The notes under the pieces: generated by a model
What the model saw: the letters and a program-made list of their open reading frames with translations, nothing else
What the model was told of the DNA's origin: nothing
Database searches by the model: none
Part shown: in pieces, positions 53,020 through 62,349 of the stretch
How positions within the stretch are numbered: the first letter of the stretch is position 1
Layout of the letters: each line of letters begins with the position of its first letter
Position numbers and translations under genes: made by a program
NCBI GenBank assembly: GCA_035578175.1
Contig: JAQMRL010000002.1
Coordinates: forward strand, 134,170,171-134,234,170
DNA: 64,000 nucleotides
Origin: Catonia carolina
Lineage: Eukaryota; Arthropoda; Insecta; Hemiptera; Achilidae
Direction: 5' to 3'

Positions 53020-53210
53020 CTGCCGGCCGCATTGGCGTAGTTGGTAACGTGCTCGCCTCTCATCATGCGGTCGTGGGTTCGAATCCCACTCAGGCACGGC
53101 ATATTTTCATACGTTACAAAAAATCATTTTATCCTCCATTGTATATAGTTACACCCCAACGTCGTCGCTAATGACCTTTGTTGTTGATGCGACGTTAAAA
53201 AAAATAAAAA
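53020..53210 (+). mobile_element. tRNA-derived SINE with perfect 10-bp target-site duplication
   Basis: The head (53021-53096) has an A box TGGCGTAGTTGG near 53033 and a B box GGTTCGAATCC inside a perfect T-arm (GTGGG, loop, CCCAC). It folds as a tRNA, with CAT in the anticodon position and two mismatches in the acceptor stem. A body of about 90 bp follows, ending GATGCGACGTT and an A-rich tail (AAAAAAAATAAAAAAAT). The 10-mer AATAGACCTA flanks both sides (53010-53019 and 53211-53220), a target duplication made by retrotransposition. Good boxes and a perfect duplication mean a recent insertion. Transcription would be by RNA polymerase III from the internal promoter, with a LINE partner supplying reverse transcriptase. 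Confidence 0.93.
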
Positions 53211-53253
53211 AATAGACCTATTCCTATACTATTAACCACGAAATTGCGAGCTT

Positions 53254-53531
53254 CCATACCCTACATACCATGTAGATGAGCCTACAGAAATCAAAATGGC
53301 AGTAAAGGAGCTGCATCACAGCCACGCTTTAATAGACGTAAAGTTAGCACTGGAAGCGGCTGGGTATCAAGTAACCCACCTGCAACGAGTTAAGGACCAG
53401 GGCGGCAGGCTATTAGTATTGTAGTAATCTTCGTGAAAATTAAGAAAGCGGCCAACTTACACGAAATTTACATCACAGAATTATTTTACGTCAGCGTTAC
53501 AATCGAAGCATTCAGGGTCCGCTTTAAGTGC
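53254..53531 (+). pseudogene. Jockey-type ORF1 (gag-like) remnant with PRE_C2HC-like domain
   Basis: The first frame (53254-53424) reads YPTYHVDEPTEIKMAVKELH, then HSHALIDVKLALEAAGYQV. It matches the pattern 'YHTYQ ... P ... V.R.LHHS....EIK..L...G..V' of the region before the zinc knuckles in Jockey-type Gag. TAG and TAA follow near 53422, but the match continues after a 1-base shift from 53424 with IFVKIKKAANLHEIYITELF and VSVTIEAFR. The CCHC knuckles that should follow are not recognisable. ORF1 proteins bind the element RNA and aid its return to the nucleus. This piece is truncated at both ends and frameshifted, so it is dead. Confidence 0.72.
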
Positions 53532-53835
53532 CCGCGACACCGTAAGCCGTCGCCCGGAACCGTCATCGCCCGCTACCGTGAGCGATGCCCAAAGCGGTCC
53601 CTCGACCGAGCCTTGCGCCCACCGGATCCCGACGAAGCAGCCATCGACGCACTTCTACGAGGAAAGAAGACGACGTCTCCACTGGACGACGACGTCTCCA
53701 CTGGACGACAACATGGCGTGTCGCTCACCTCCTCGACTACCACAACGACTACGACCGAGTCTCCCCGCCCAGATAACCACCGCTTAAACGGCCCTTTTCA
53801 GGGCCTCAAATATTTAAGGTTTCCCCACGCCGCAT
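53532..53835. other. GC-rich block of unknown origin, with open plus-strand frames
   Basis: This stretch is clearly richer in G and C than its neighbours. The frame that continues from the gag remnant stays open to 53837 and becomes rich in R, P, D, S and T. It includes two copies of a 19-bp repeat (GACGTCTCCACTGGACGAC) at about 53671-53708. I recognise no domain in any frame. It may be the rest of the retroelement or a captured GC-rich host fragment. It ends with the histone-type stem-loop. Confidence 0.4.
53790..53805 (+). promoter_or_regulatory. Sequence identical in form to the histone mRNA 3' stem-loop
   Basis: GGCCCTTTTCAGGGCC is a perfect 6-bp stem with the loop TTTC, preceded by AAAC. 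It fits the replication-dependent histone 3' end consensus (GGYYYTTTTCARRRCC with an AAC 5' flank), which is bound by SLBP. A histone downstream element (purine-rich, about 10-20 nt later) is not evident: the next bases are TCAAATATTTAAGGTTTCCC. No histone coding sequence is found upstream. The sequence match is strong, but the function is doubtful. Confidence 0.5.
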
Positions 53836-53934
53836 AATCTCGCCATCCGGTGACAATAGTTTGAGTTTTAAGAGATCTATTTCAAATCAAAGACAACATT
53901 TATTTAATTTTCATGAGTAGTAATATAAACGTAC

Positions 53935-56900
53935 CTGGACGACTAAACAGCGGAAGTTCATAAGGTGACACATTCTGATGTTCACATGTTGGCTTGAAAC
54001 ATAAACACCGCATTGCTTTACAGCACAAACAATTTTGTTTTGTTGGATGGTAAGGTAATACGTCTTGTGGCTCACTTGTTAGTTTAGGACACAAACGTCT
54101 GTTTAGTTTACGAGATGAATTCTTATCAATCAACTCAGTTGGAGCACACAGTACTGTCTTTCGGCACAAGCACTTCCCTTTAACCGATTCACTGTCTGAT
54201 GCACGATGCTTCTGAACAGGTTGTTTACAACTTAAGTATCCAATGGTTTTACGACATACACCTTTATTATAAATATTTTCTGGCTTGCGAATCGATCTTT
54301 CACCGGTCCCACAAATTTTTTGCCGTTCCATTATTTTATGTAAAATATTTTGAAACTGAATTTTGTTTTTACAAGGAGAAATGGATTCTTTTGAATATAG
54401 TTTACTTTTATTCTCCACTTCAGACTTACAGATGACCATCTGTTTCATACGAGTGTTCACATAATCTTTTAGGACACAAGATGGTTTATATTTTGAAGAT
54501 TTACATTTCTCTACAATTTCTGATTTTTCGCATTTTTCTTTAACTGGAAATTCTTTTTCTGTAGATTTAGAAATGTCTTTGGGTTCTTGTGCAGATATTA
54601 TTTTTTCTTCTTTCTTTTGATATAGTTCTTTTTTGGAGTGTCGTTCGTACGAAGTTGGTTCCTTAACTTCCTTAACTTGTAATGTAACTTCGGAACTTAC
54701 TGACCCGCTGACATCTTTATGATCATCCTCTGCTGGTTCCAGATTGTCCTCAACAATAGATTGTAAAACTTCCGTTTTTGATTCACGAATTTCAGGTAAA
54801 TCAACTACCCTCAGACTTCTTGCCTCTGAATATTTACCACTTTTAGAAACTTCTTTAAAAACAGGTAAATCAACCGGCCTCAGACTTCTTCCCTCTGAAT
54901 AGTTACCACTTTTAGAACTAAGTTGTAAGTTTTCAGCATAATCCTTTAAGATTTGTAACTCAGAAATATTTGTTTTTAAAGATGAAACACTTTTCTCCAC
55001 CAACAGTTCTGAACCAATTTTTTCTTCCGCATCGTTCAAAACCTCCACGGAAGAAATATTTTCTTTTCCATCTAATATTATCATCTCTTTTTCCATTAAT
55101 GCTGCTAACGGTAAAGGCTCACTAGTTTCTGCTAAAATAGCAGATGAAAAAATAGATTGTAAACCCCCTTCTGTACTATAAAGACTTTCAAGAGTTTTCT
55201 CTACAATTTCCGTTCCTAAGGCAACAGATGGTTCATGAACTGGGAGAACTTCTGACTTTGTTGGCATCAGTTGGACTTCCGTTACTGCAGCAGTTGTAGA
55301 AGCACCAGCTGAAATACGATCAGCCGGTTGGGCGTATTGTTGGTGGTCCTCTTGTACGACTACAGCATCGGAAGATTTCAATGTTTCGGCTTTTTCTGTA
55401 GAAAATTCTGAGATGATTGAAGATTCTACCACTGGCTCCTCAGCCAGTTCCCTATCAAGTTGTAATTCTTCCTCTTGTGACGCCTCTTTCACAGCAGGCA
55501 AATCAATCCTCTCTTCTTCGTATATTACTATCTCCTGTACAGGTATCACCGGCTCCTCTACAGTTGCTACTGCCTCCTCACCCGTTGTCACTGCCTCCAT
55601 TGTATCAGATACAGTAACAGCAGGAACATCAACTGTCTCCTTTACATATATTAGAAGCTCTTCGACAGGTGTTACTGGTTCCTCGATAGGCGTTCCTGGC
55701 TCCTCAACAGACATAACTGGCTCTTGCAGAGGTACTTCTATCTCCTCCACTAATGTTACTGTCTCTTCTACAGGTAATATTGGCTCCTCTACAACCGCCA
55801 CTGTCTCCTCAACAGGTGTTACCGGCTCCTCAATAGGCACGACTGGCTCTTCAACCAATGCTAATGGCTCCTCAACTAATGCTACTGTCTCCTCTGCAGG
55901 TATTACTGTCTCCTCTACAGGTGTAACAGTCTCCTCAACAGGCATTACTACCTCCTCAACAAGAGTTGCTGGCTCCTCTAAAGGCAGTAATTTTTCCTCT
56001 ACAAGTGCTACAACTGTAGAGGAGCCAGCAGGCTCCTCTGCAGGCACTACTGGCTCCACTACAAGCGCGACTGTCTCTTCAACAGATGGTACTGACTCCT
56101 CAACAGGAGTTACTGGCTCATCGATCGGCATTAATGACTCCTCTAAGGGTGCTAATGTCTCCTCAACTGGCGTTTCTATTCCCTCTACGGGTGTTAATGG
56201 CTCCTCGAGAGGCGTTACTGGCTCATCGATCGGCATTAATGACTCCTCTAAGGGTGCTAATGTCTCCTCAACTGGCGTTACTATTCCCTCTACGGGTGTT
56301 AATGGCTCCTCGAGAGGCGTTACTGGCTCATCGATCGGCATTAATGACTCCTCTAAGGGTGCTAATGTCTCCTCAACTGGCGTTACTATTCCCTCTACGG
56401 GTGTTAATGGCTCCTCGAGAGGCGTTACTGGCTCCTCGAGAGGCGTTACTGGCTCATCGATCGGCATTAATGACTCCTCTAAGGGTGCTAATGTCTCCTC
56501 AACTGGCGTTACTATTCCCTCTACGGGTGTTAATGGCTCCTCGAGAGGCGTTACTGGCTCCTCTAGAGGCGCTACTATGTCCTCAACTGGTGTTACTGTC
56601 TCCTCAACGGGTGTTAATGGCTCCTCGAAGGACGTTACTGGCTCCTCAAAAGGTACTACTGGCTCCTCCGTAGACGCTACTGGCTCCTCAATTGGTGTTA
56701 CAGTCTCCTCTATGGCTGTTAATGGTTCCACGAGAAGCACTACTGGCTCCTCCAGAGGCTTAGCTGACTCCTCGAACGGCACTACAGGCTCCTCAGCAGG
56801 CGCCACTGTCTCCTGTGTAAATGTTATTGGCTCCTCAACAGGCACAACTGGTTCCTCTATAGGCGCTACACTCTCCTCTACAGGTGTCATTTGCTCCTCT

Positions 56901-59900
56901 TCAGGCAGTACTCCCTCCTCTACAGGTGCTACTGTCTCCTCAATAAATGTTACTGGCTCCTCGACAGGCACAAATGGTTCTTCTAAAGCAGCAACTGGCT
57001 CCTCTAAAGACGGTACTGGCTCCTCTATAGGGGCAACTGTATCCTCTACAGGCTCCACTGGCTCCTCAACAGGCATAACTAGCTCTTGTGTAGGCTCTAC
57101 TGGCTCCTCGACAGGCACTACCAGCTCATCTTCAGGCAATACTGGCTCTTCTACAGGCATAATTGGCTCCTGTTCAGGCACTACTGGCTCCTCTATAGGC
57201 ACTTCCGGCTCCTCTTTGGGAACTTCTGGCTCTTCTACCGGTGCTATTTTATCCTCAGCAGGCAATTCAGGCTCCTCTAAAAGTGGTAATGGCTCCTCTA
57301 CAGGAGTCACTGTTTCCTCTACAAGTACTAATGGTTCCTCAATAGACGTTATTGGCTCCTCGACAGGCATTACTAACTCTACAGTTTCTACTGGCTGCTC
57401 GGCATACACTTCTATCTCCTCGATAGGCACTACTGGCACTTCGAGAGGGATTACTGGCTCCTCGGCGGACACTACTGGCTCTGCTACAGGCTCTAATGGC
57501 TCCTCGACGGACACGACTCGCTCCTCTACAGGCACTATTGGCTCCTCTACTGGCTCTATTAGTTCCGCTACAGGCACTACTGGCTCCTCGACTGCCACTA
57601 CTGGTTCCGCTACAGACACTACTGGCTCCTCAACTGGCTCCTCTGCAGGCACTACTGGCTCCGCTACAGACACTAATGGCTCCTGAACTGGCTCCTCTAC
57701 AGGCACTACTGGTTCCTCGACTGCCACTACTGGCTCCGCTACAGACACTACTGGCTCCTCAATTGGCTCTTCTACAGGCACTACTGGCTCCTCTACGGGC
57801 ACTACTTGCTCCTCAACTGCCGCTACTGGCTCCTCTATAGACACAACTGGCTCCTCGACGGGCTCTACTGGCTCCGCTACAGGTTCCACTGGTTCCTCAA
57901 CAAGCGTTACTGGTTCCTCAACAGGTGCTACTGGTTCCTCAACAGTCGCTACTTGTTCCTCAACAGGCGGTACTGGTTCCTCAACAGGCGCAACTGGTTC
58001 TTCAACAGGCACTACTGGTTCTTCAACAAGCTCTACTGGCTCCTCGACAGGTGTTACTGGCACTTCAACAGGCGCTACTGGTTCTTCAACAGGTGCTACT
58101 GGTTCTTCAACAAGCTCTACTGGCTCCTCGACAGGTGCTACTAGGTCTTTGACAGGCGCTACTGGTTCTTCAACAAGTGCTACTGGCTCCTCGACAGGTG
58201 CTACTGGCTCTTCGACAGGCGCTACTGGTTCTTCGACAGGCACTACTGGCTCTTCGACAGGCGCTGGTTCTTCGACAAGCTCTACTGGCTCCTCGACAGG
58301 TGCTACTGGCTCTTCGACAGGCGCTACTGGTTCTTCGACAGGCACCACTGGCTCTTCGACAGGCGCTGCTGGCTCCTCGACAGGCGCTACTGGTTCTTCA
58401 ACAAGCGCTACTGGCTCCTCGACAGGTGTTATTGGCTCTTCGACAGGCGCTACTGGTTCTTCGACAGGCACCACTGGCTCTTCGACAGGCGCTGCTGGCT
58501 CCTCGACAGGCGCTACTGGTTCTTCAACAAGCGCTACTGGCTCCTCGACAGGTGTTATTGGCTCTTCGACAGGCGCTACTGGTTCCTCAACAAGCGCTTC
58601 TGGCTCCTCAACAGGCACTACTGGCTCCTCGACAGGCGCTTCAGGCTCCTCAACAGGCGCTACTGGCTCTTCGATAGGCACTGCTGGCTCTTCAACAGGC
58701 ACTTCAGGCTCCTCGACAGGTACTACTGGTTCCTCAACAGGCGCTACTGGCTCCTCGAAAGGCGCTGGTTCTTCGACAAGCTCTACTGGCTCCTCGACAG
58801 GTGCTACTGGCTCTTCGACAGGCGCTACTGGCTCTTCGACAGGCGCTACTGGCTCCTCGACAGGCGCTACTGGCTCTTCGACCGGCGCTACTGGCTCCTC
58901 TTCAGGCACTACTGGCTCTTCTTCAGGCACTACTGGCTCCTCAACAGGTTGTTCTAGTTCCTCAACAGGCGCTTCTGGTTCCGCAGCAGGTGCTACTGGC
59001 TCTTCTATAGGCTCTACTGGCTCTTCTATAGGCTCTACTGGCTCCTCTTCAAGCGCTGTTGGCTCCTCAACAGGCACAACTTGTTCCTCTTTAGGTTTCT
59101 CTTCGAGCAATTCTGGCTCCTCTGCAGGTATTACTGGCTCCTCGACTGGCGGTTCTGGTTCCTCAAGGGGCACTACGGTTTCATCTACAGACACTACTGT
59201 CTCTTCTACAGTCTCTACTGGCTCCAAGACAGGCACTACCGGCTCCTCGATAGGTACTTCTGGCTCCTCAGGCACTACAAACTCCTCGATATGTGTTTTT
59301 GTCTCCTCTACAGGTGTTACGGGCTCTTTGAGATATACTATTGGTTCTTCTACAGGAACTCCTAGCTCTTCTACAGTTGTGAACATCTCCTCTGCAGTCA
59401 TTACTGTCTCTTCTACAGGTACTACTGGTTCCTCTACAGGTGTTTCTAGCTCCTCGACAGGCACTACATCCTCCTCTACAGGCGTTACTGTCTCCTCTTC
59501 TAATGTTAACGTTACCTCAACAGGTGTTACTGGCTCTTCTGCAGGCACTATTTGCTCTTCTTCAGGAGCTACTTCCTCTACAGGTGCTAATGTCTCCTCT
59601 ACAAATGTTACTGTCTCCTCTACAGGTGTTACTGGCTCCTCAATAACCGTTACTGGCTTCTCGACAACCATCACTGGTTCCTCGAGAAGCACAGCAGCCT
59701 CTTCTTCAGTCGTTTCTGCCTCCTGTTCAGGCGCTTCTGACTTCTCCTCAGGTGTTTCTGGCTCCTCTATAAGTTTGCGTGGCTCCTCCACATAATAGTC
59801 TGTTGCTTCCAATAAATGTTCGGACTCTATTTCTTCTGCTGCTTGTGTGTATTCTTCTTCATCTTCCATAATGGTGGACAATTTTCTTAATTTTTCTTCT

Positions 59901-60184
59901 TCTTCAGCTTTAAAGAACTCTTCAGCTATTTTGTCACCCTCCTTTTTAAGTTCTATTAATTCTTCCTCGGTGACCTCAGCTGTTTCACTTTCCTCCTGTT
60001 CATCGTGTACAAATAGAATCGGTTCACTTTCTCTACGTTCCTCGAAAATACTTTTTTCTGCTGTGGTTTCCTTTTCTTTCATTGTTTGTTTATCTTCTTT
60101 TACGTAATCCCCTTTATCATCCTGGTCAAAATCTGATGAACATGATGGCACTTTATGTAGTTTTCCAGTTCCTAACAAATTCAT
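53935..60184 (-). CDS. Giant internal exon of an acidic heptad-repeat (V-E-E-P-V-x-P) protein
   Basis: This is a single open frame of about 2083 codons. The 5' boundary is a strong acceptor (GTTTTTCTTTTGTGTTTTAG) ending at 60185, just before an ATG, so that Met may be internal rather than the start. At the other end CAG/GTACGT is a near-ideal donor at 53935/53934. The frame runs past it to a stop at 53900, adding residues that are probably intronic. Residues 1-160 are acidic and coiled-coil-like. About 160-1570 are roughly 200 degenerate heptads like PVEEPVA, so disordered and highly acidic. At about 1755-1800 a 24-residue unit (SLRPVDLP, SLRVVDLP) is duplicated. The C-terminal 200 residues are basic and Cys-rich (CLCRK, CLCCK, CLCF). 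No enzyme domain is seen. It resembles titin PEVK or sperm fibrous-sheath proteins only in composition. Other exons lie outside what I can assign. Confidence 0.85.
56121..56570 (-). repeat. 105-bp (35-residue) tandem repeat within the giant exon, four copies
   Basis: Copies start at 56121, 56226, 56331 and 56457 (plus-strand coordinates). The step is 105 bp twice, then 126 bp because one extra heptad is present. Each encodes five heptads with ESLMPIDEPVTP as a landmark. Copies are almost identical, unlike the older heptads around them, so this expansion is recent. All steps are multiples of 21 nt. Confidence 0.88.
58365..58616 (-). repeat. 126-bp (42-residue) tandem duplication within the giant exon
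   Basis: The stretch starting GCTGCTGGCTCC at 58365 recurs 126 bp later at 58491 with almost no change. It equals six heptads of the type PVEEPVA. It is a second, independent recent expansion of the heptad array, again in frame. Confidence 0.82.
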
Positions 60185-60820
60185 CTAAAACACAAAAGAA
60201 AAACATTGTCCATACAATCACCAAAAAGTTTTTGTTTATTTTTATTGGTATACTGGTCCCCTCATAACATGTTATAGAAATAGTTTTCTTTTATACAAAG
60301 TTGTAGGAGACCCCTACAAGGAATTGTAGGACATGTCAAGAAAAAACTGATAACCCTAAATATTAACATTATGTTAAATTCGTTGATTATCAAAAATTCA
60401 ATTATTACCACTACCTAGACTTATCTGATTACGTCAATAAGAGTGTCATCGAACGCTACAATTTTTACCAAATAATATACGTACAATTTACTTCAACGTT
60501 AACTTAGAATTGTATTTATTTTTCAAACAAAAAAACTATTTGAAAGATATTCTAGTACAATGTACAATGTTTCATCAATCAAGTATTTTTTTAGCTTTAT
60601 TTAAGCAAATTTACATTATTACAACTTCTGTTTTTTTACGTCTGATTGTTCTGCAATTGCAGTAACTGAATGATGTGTTTTCTATTTATTGTGCTGTGAT
60701 AGTGGAAATTTAAATTCTGACAGTTGTTTTGCTTTACGTGTTCTAGGATATTGTTTTTTATCGCTAATGTGTACGTTGCAATCTGATCAGTTCAAAACAA
60801 TAAACAACCGCATGATCCAA
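60185..60820. other. Probable intron or 5' flank of the giant-exon gene; nothing else recognised
   Basis: The first 20 bases (read on the minus strand) are the pyrimidine tract and AG of the acceptor. The rest is AT-rich. A small hairpin (TTGTAGG, 5-nt loop, CCTACAA) sits at 60301-60319. No exon of the same gene was recognised here. Confidence 0.5.
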
Positions 60821-61070
60821 TTAGATAAGGATGATGTATATGACGTGTAAATGAGGTGTAGTCTTGTACAGACCCAGGCTGACTATTTATGAAAGAGTAT
60901 GGTTAATTGAACCCCAACCATCAAAGTACACCAGAAACCACTGTCTAGTTTTCAAATCCATATAAAAGTAACTACCTATACTAGGATTTGAACCAGGAAC
61001 CCTTCATCTCCAAAAATCAGCTGTTAAACAGCTGACTCGCGGCTGACCTCTAGACCAACCCGGTGGGATT
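60821..61070 (-). mobile_element. tRNA-derived SINE, minus strand, 3' truncated
   Basis: In reverse complement the head begins CCACCGGGTTGGTCTAGAGG, giving an A box TGGTCTAGAGG. A B box GGTTCAAATCC follows about 50 bp later. The body continues with TTTTATATGGATTTGAA, GGTTGGGGTTCAATTAACCA, then TGTACAAGACTACACC. From memory this body resembles a SINE family in hemipteran and related insect genomes, which I cannot verify here. No A-rich tail or clear target duplication was found, so the copy is old or cut at its 3' end. It differs in sequence from the SINE at 53020. Confidence 0.8.
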
Positions 61071-61138
61071 TTGTTACGAACAAAAACATCCACTTCTCTA
61101 TTTTCCCTTACATTATGTTTATTTTTAAACTGTAGATA

Positions 61139-61194
61139 CCACGGTTACTATATTAGAAACGTAAAGTTAAGTGTATCTAGTAAAGTAACCGTGG
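61139..61194. repeat. Small inverted repeat (19-bp arms, 18-nt loop)
   Basis: The arm CCACGGTTACTATATTAGA (61139-61157) pairs with 61176-61194, whose reverse complement is CCACGGTTACTTTACTAGA; 17 of 19 match. It overlaps the plus-strand RT-like frame, so it may be chance or the end of a small element. Confidence 0.6.
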
Positions 61195-61268
61195 CAGATA
61201 CTAACAATTCTTCCCATCGACTGTTAACATTAATTCAATCGGGAATTCCACAACAGACTTTATGCTAA
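61140..61268 (+). pseudogene. Possible inverted middle segment of the adjacent RT
   Basis: The plus-strand frame ending at the TAA 61266-61268 reads SSKVTVADTNNSSHRLLTLI then QSGIPQQTLC. This resembles the Q.V.V...S....V.SGVPQGS stretch that is absent from the minus-strand RT next to it. If so, one part of the element has been inverted. The match is short and the small inverted repeat overlaps it, so I am not sure. Confidence 0.35.
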
Positions 61269-61309
61269 TATGTGTATTCACTTCGAGAGCATCTACTAGT
61301 AAACTTTAG

Positions 61310-61765
61310 TTTATTATTGAAGTATCATCAGCAAACAATAAAGCTATGCCGTTAGGTATGATTTCAGGTACAACCTATTTACATAAATAATAAGAACAAA
61401 ATATGTACTATACTCTACCAAAAAGGTAAGACTGAAACCAGCTGAATTTTACATCCCTAACACTTAATGACGCCAAGACCCCATAATCAGCACTGTTGAA
61501 AGCTTCACTTAGATATAAAAACACTGCTAAGGTTTTCTCTCCCGCACCAACGTTATCAACAACCTGCTCAACAAGTGAAACTATTACATTTTTAGTTGAT
61601 TTTCCTTTTATGAAAACATGCTGACCCTTTGAGAAAAAGTTTTCAGTCAAAAACTGATTTCCTTAGTGACCTTTCAAATATTTTACTAATTGTGTTTAGA
61701 ATATTTATAAGCCTATAATTTTCACTAAATTGGATATCACCATTCATAAAAATAGGCAATATTTT
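61310..61765 (-). pseudogene. Non-LTR reverse-transcriptase fragment, degraded
   Basis: Read on the minus strand from 61763: ILPIFMNGDIQFSENYRLIN, then SKIFERS, matching the PIF.KGD...NYRPI...SKIFE region of non-LTR RTs. After a stop and shift comes the frame 61650-61408 with KGKSTKNVI, FLYLSEAFNSADY and WFQSYLFGR. The motif is normally F-x-D-x-S-K-A-F-D; the first catalytic Asp is Tyr here, so the copy is dead. In another frame near 61330 comes ALLFADDTSI, the catalytic FADD box. The section with SGVPQGS that should lie between is missing from this strand. The clade is uncertain (CR1, RTE or Jockey-like). Confidence 0.8.
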
Positions 61766-61844
61766 GCATCATCATTCAGCTTTTAGCAGTCGTGGAGTAA
61801 ATACTGTATGTAGCCTTGTTCAATAGTGCATAGTGTAATGTAGT

Positions 61845-62010
61845 GTTAGTGTAATTTTTTTACGTCCGACAAGTTTGAAAATACTGCTAATGCAGATGCT
61901 GAGATAGGTGATAGATGAAAATGAATGATGAAAAAATGCTATAGCTGACCAGGAATTGAACCCGGTACCAGAGCTTATAATCCTGTACTATAGTCGGAAC
62001 CATAAAATTA
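61845..62010 (-). mobile_element. Probable diverged tRNA-derived SINE
   Basis: In reverse complement a B box (GGGTTCAATTCC) lies in a T-arm-like context near 61950-61965, preceded by an anticodon-arm-like stretch. The A box is weak. The body has TCATCTATCACC and ends with GGACGTAAAAAAATT, which looks like an A-rich 3' end. This could also be a decayed tRNA pseudogene. Confidence 0.42.
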
Positions 62011-62349
62011 GAGACGTTTGTGGCGTCTACTTGCACAGTACGTACACTACCTTGCCTATCCCAACACATCAGTTATAGCTGTTGACTTTAATCCTCTCCG
62101 AAAGGCAAGGAGCCCTCATGCAATTTCGTTGCGTGGCAGATATATATTGCAAAAAAAAACAAAACGTGCAATTTAAATTATAGCTCAGTAATTAAAAGCA
62201 TCAAATTTATTTAAAACTGCACTTTAATTTTTTCACGTTTTTGCTATTTTTTTTTTTTTGTAGCGCGATAATATCGCAAGTGGGCACCTAGCCTGACACA
62301 CGTATGAAAAGTAACATTATCGCACTCGCGCAACCCCGTCTATTGCATA

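Noticed and set aside
53021..53096. Functional tRNA gene (CAT anticodon position)
   Set aside because: Acceptor stem mismatches, a non-tRNA body, an A-rich tail and a target duplication show it is a SINE head.
52932..53171. 79-codon plus frame
   Set aside because: It is the SINE's tRNA-like head read as protein; the string VVGSNPT is the usual sign of this.
53900..53934. Last residues of the giant open frame as the true C-terminus
   Set aside because: A near-ideal CAG/GTACGT donor lies just before, so these codons are probably intron read-through. Not excluded.
55413..57686. 757-codon Gly-Ser-Thr-rich protein on the plus strand
   Set aside because: Antisense shadow of the heptad-repeat exon; stop-free because of the 21-nt periodicity. 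The minus frame has non-repetitive flanks that stay open and splice sites at both ends.
58149..59795. 548-codon Gly-Ser-Thr-rich protein on the plus strand
   Set aside because: Same reason as the previous antisense frame.
60182..60184. ATG at 60184 as the certain start codon
   Set aside because: It follows directly on a strong splice acceptor, so it may be an internal Met; an upstream exon could carry the start.
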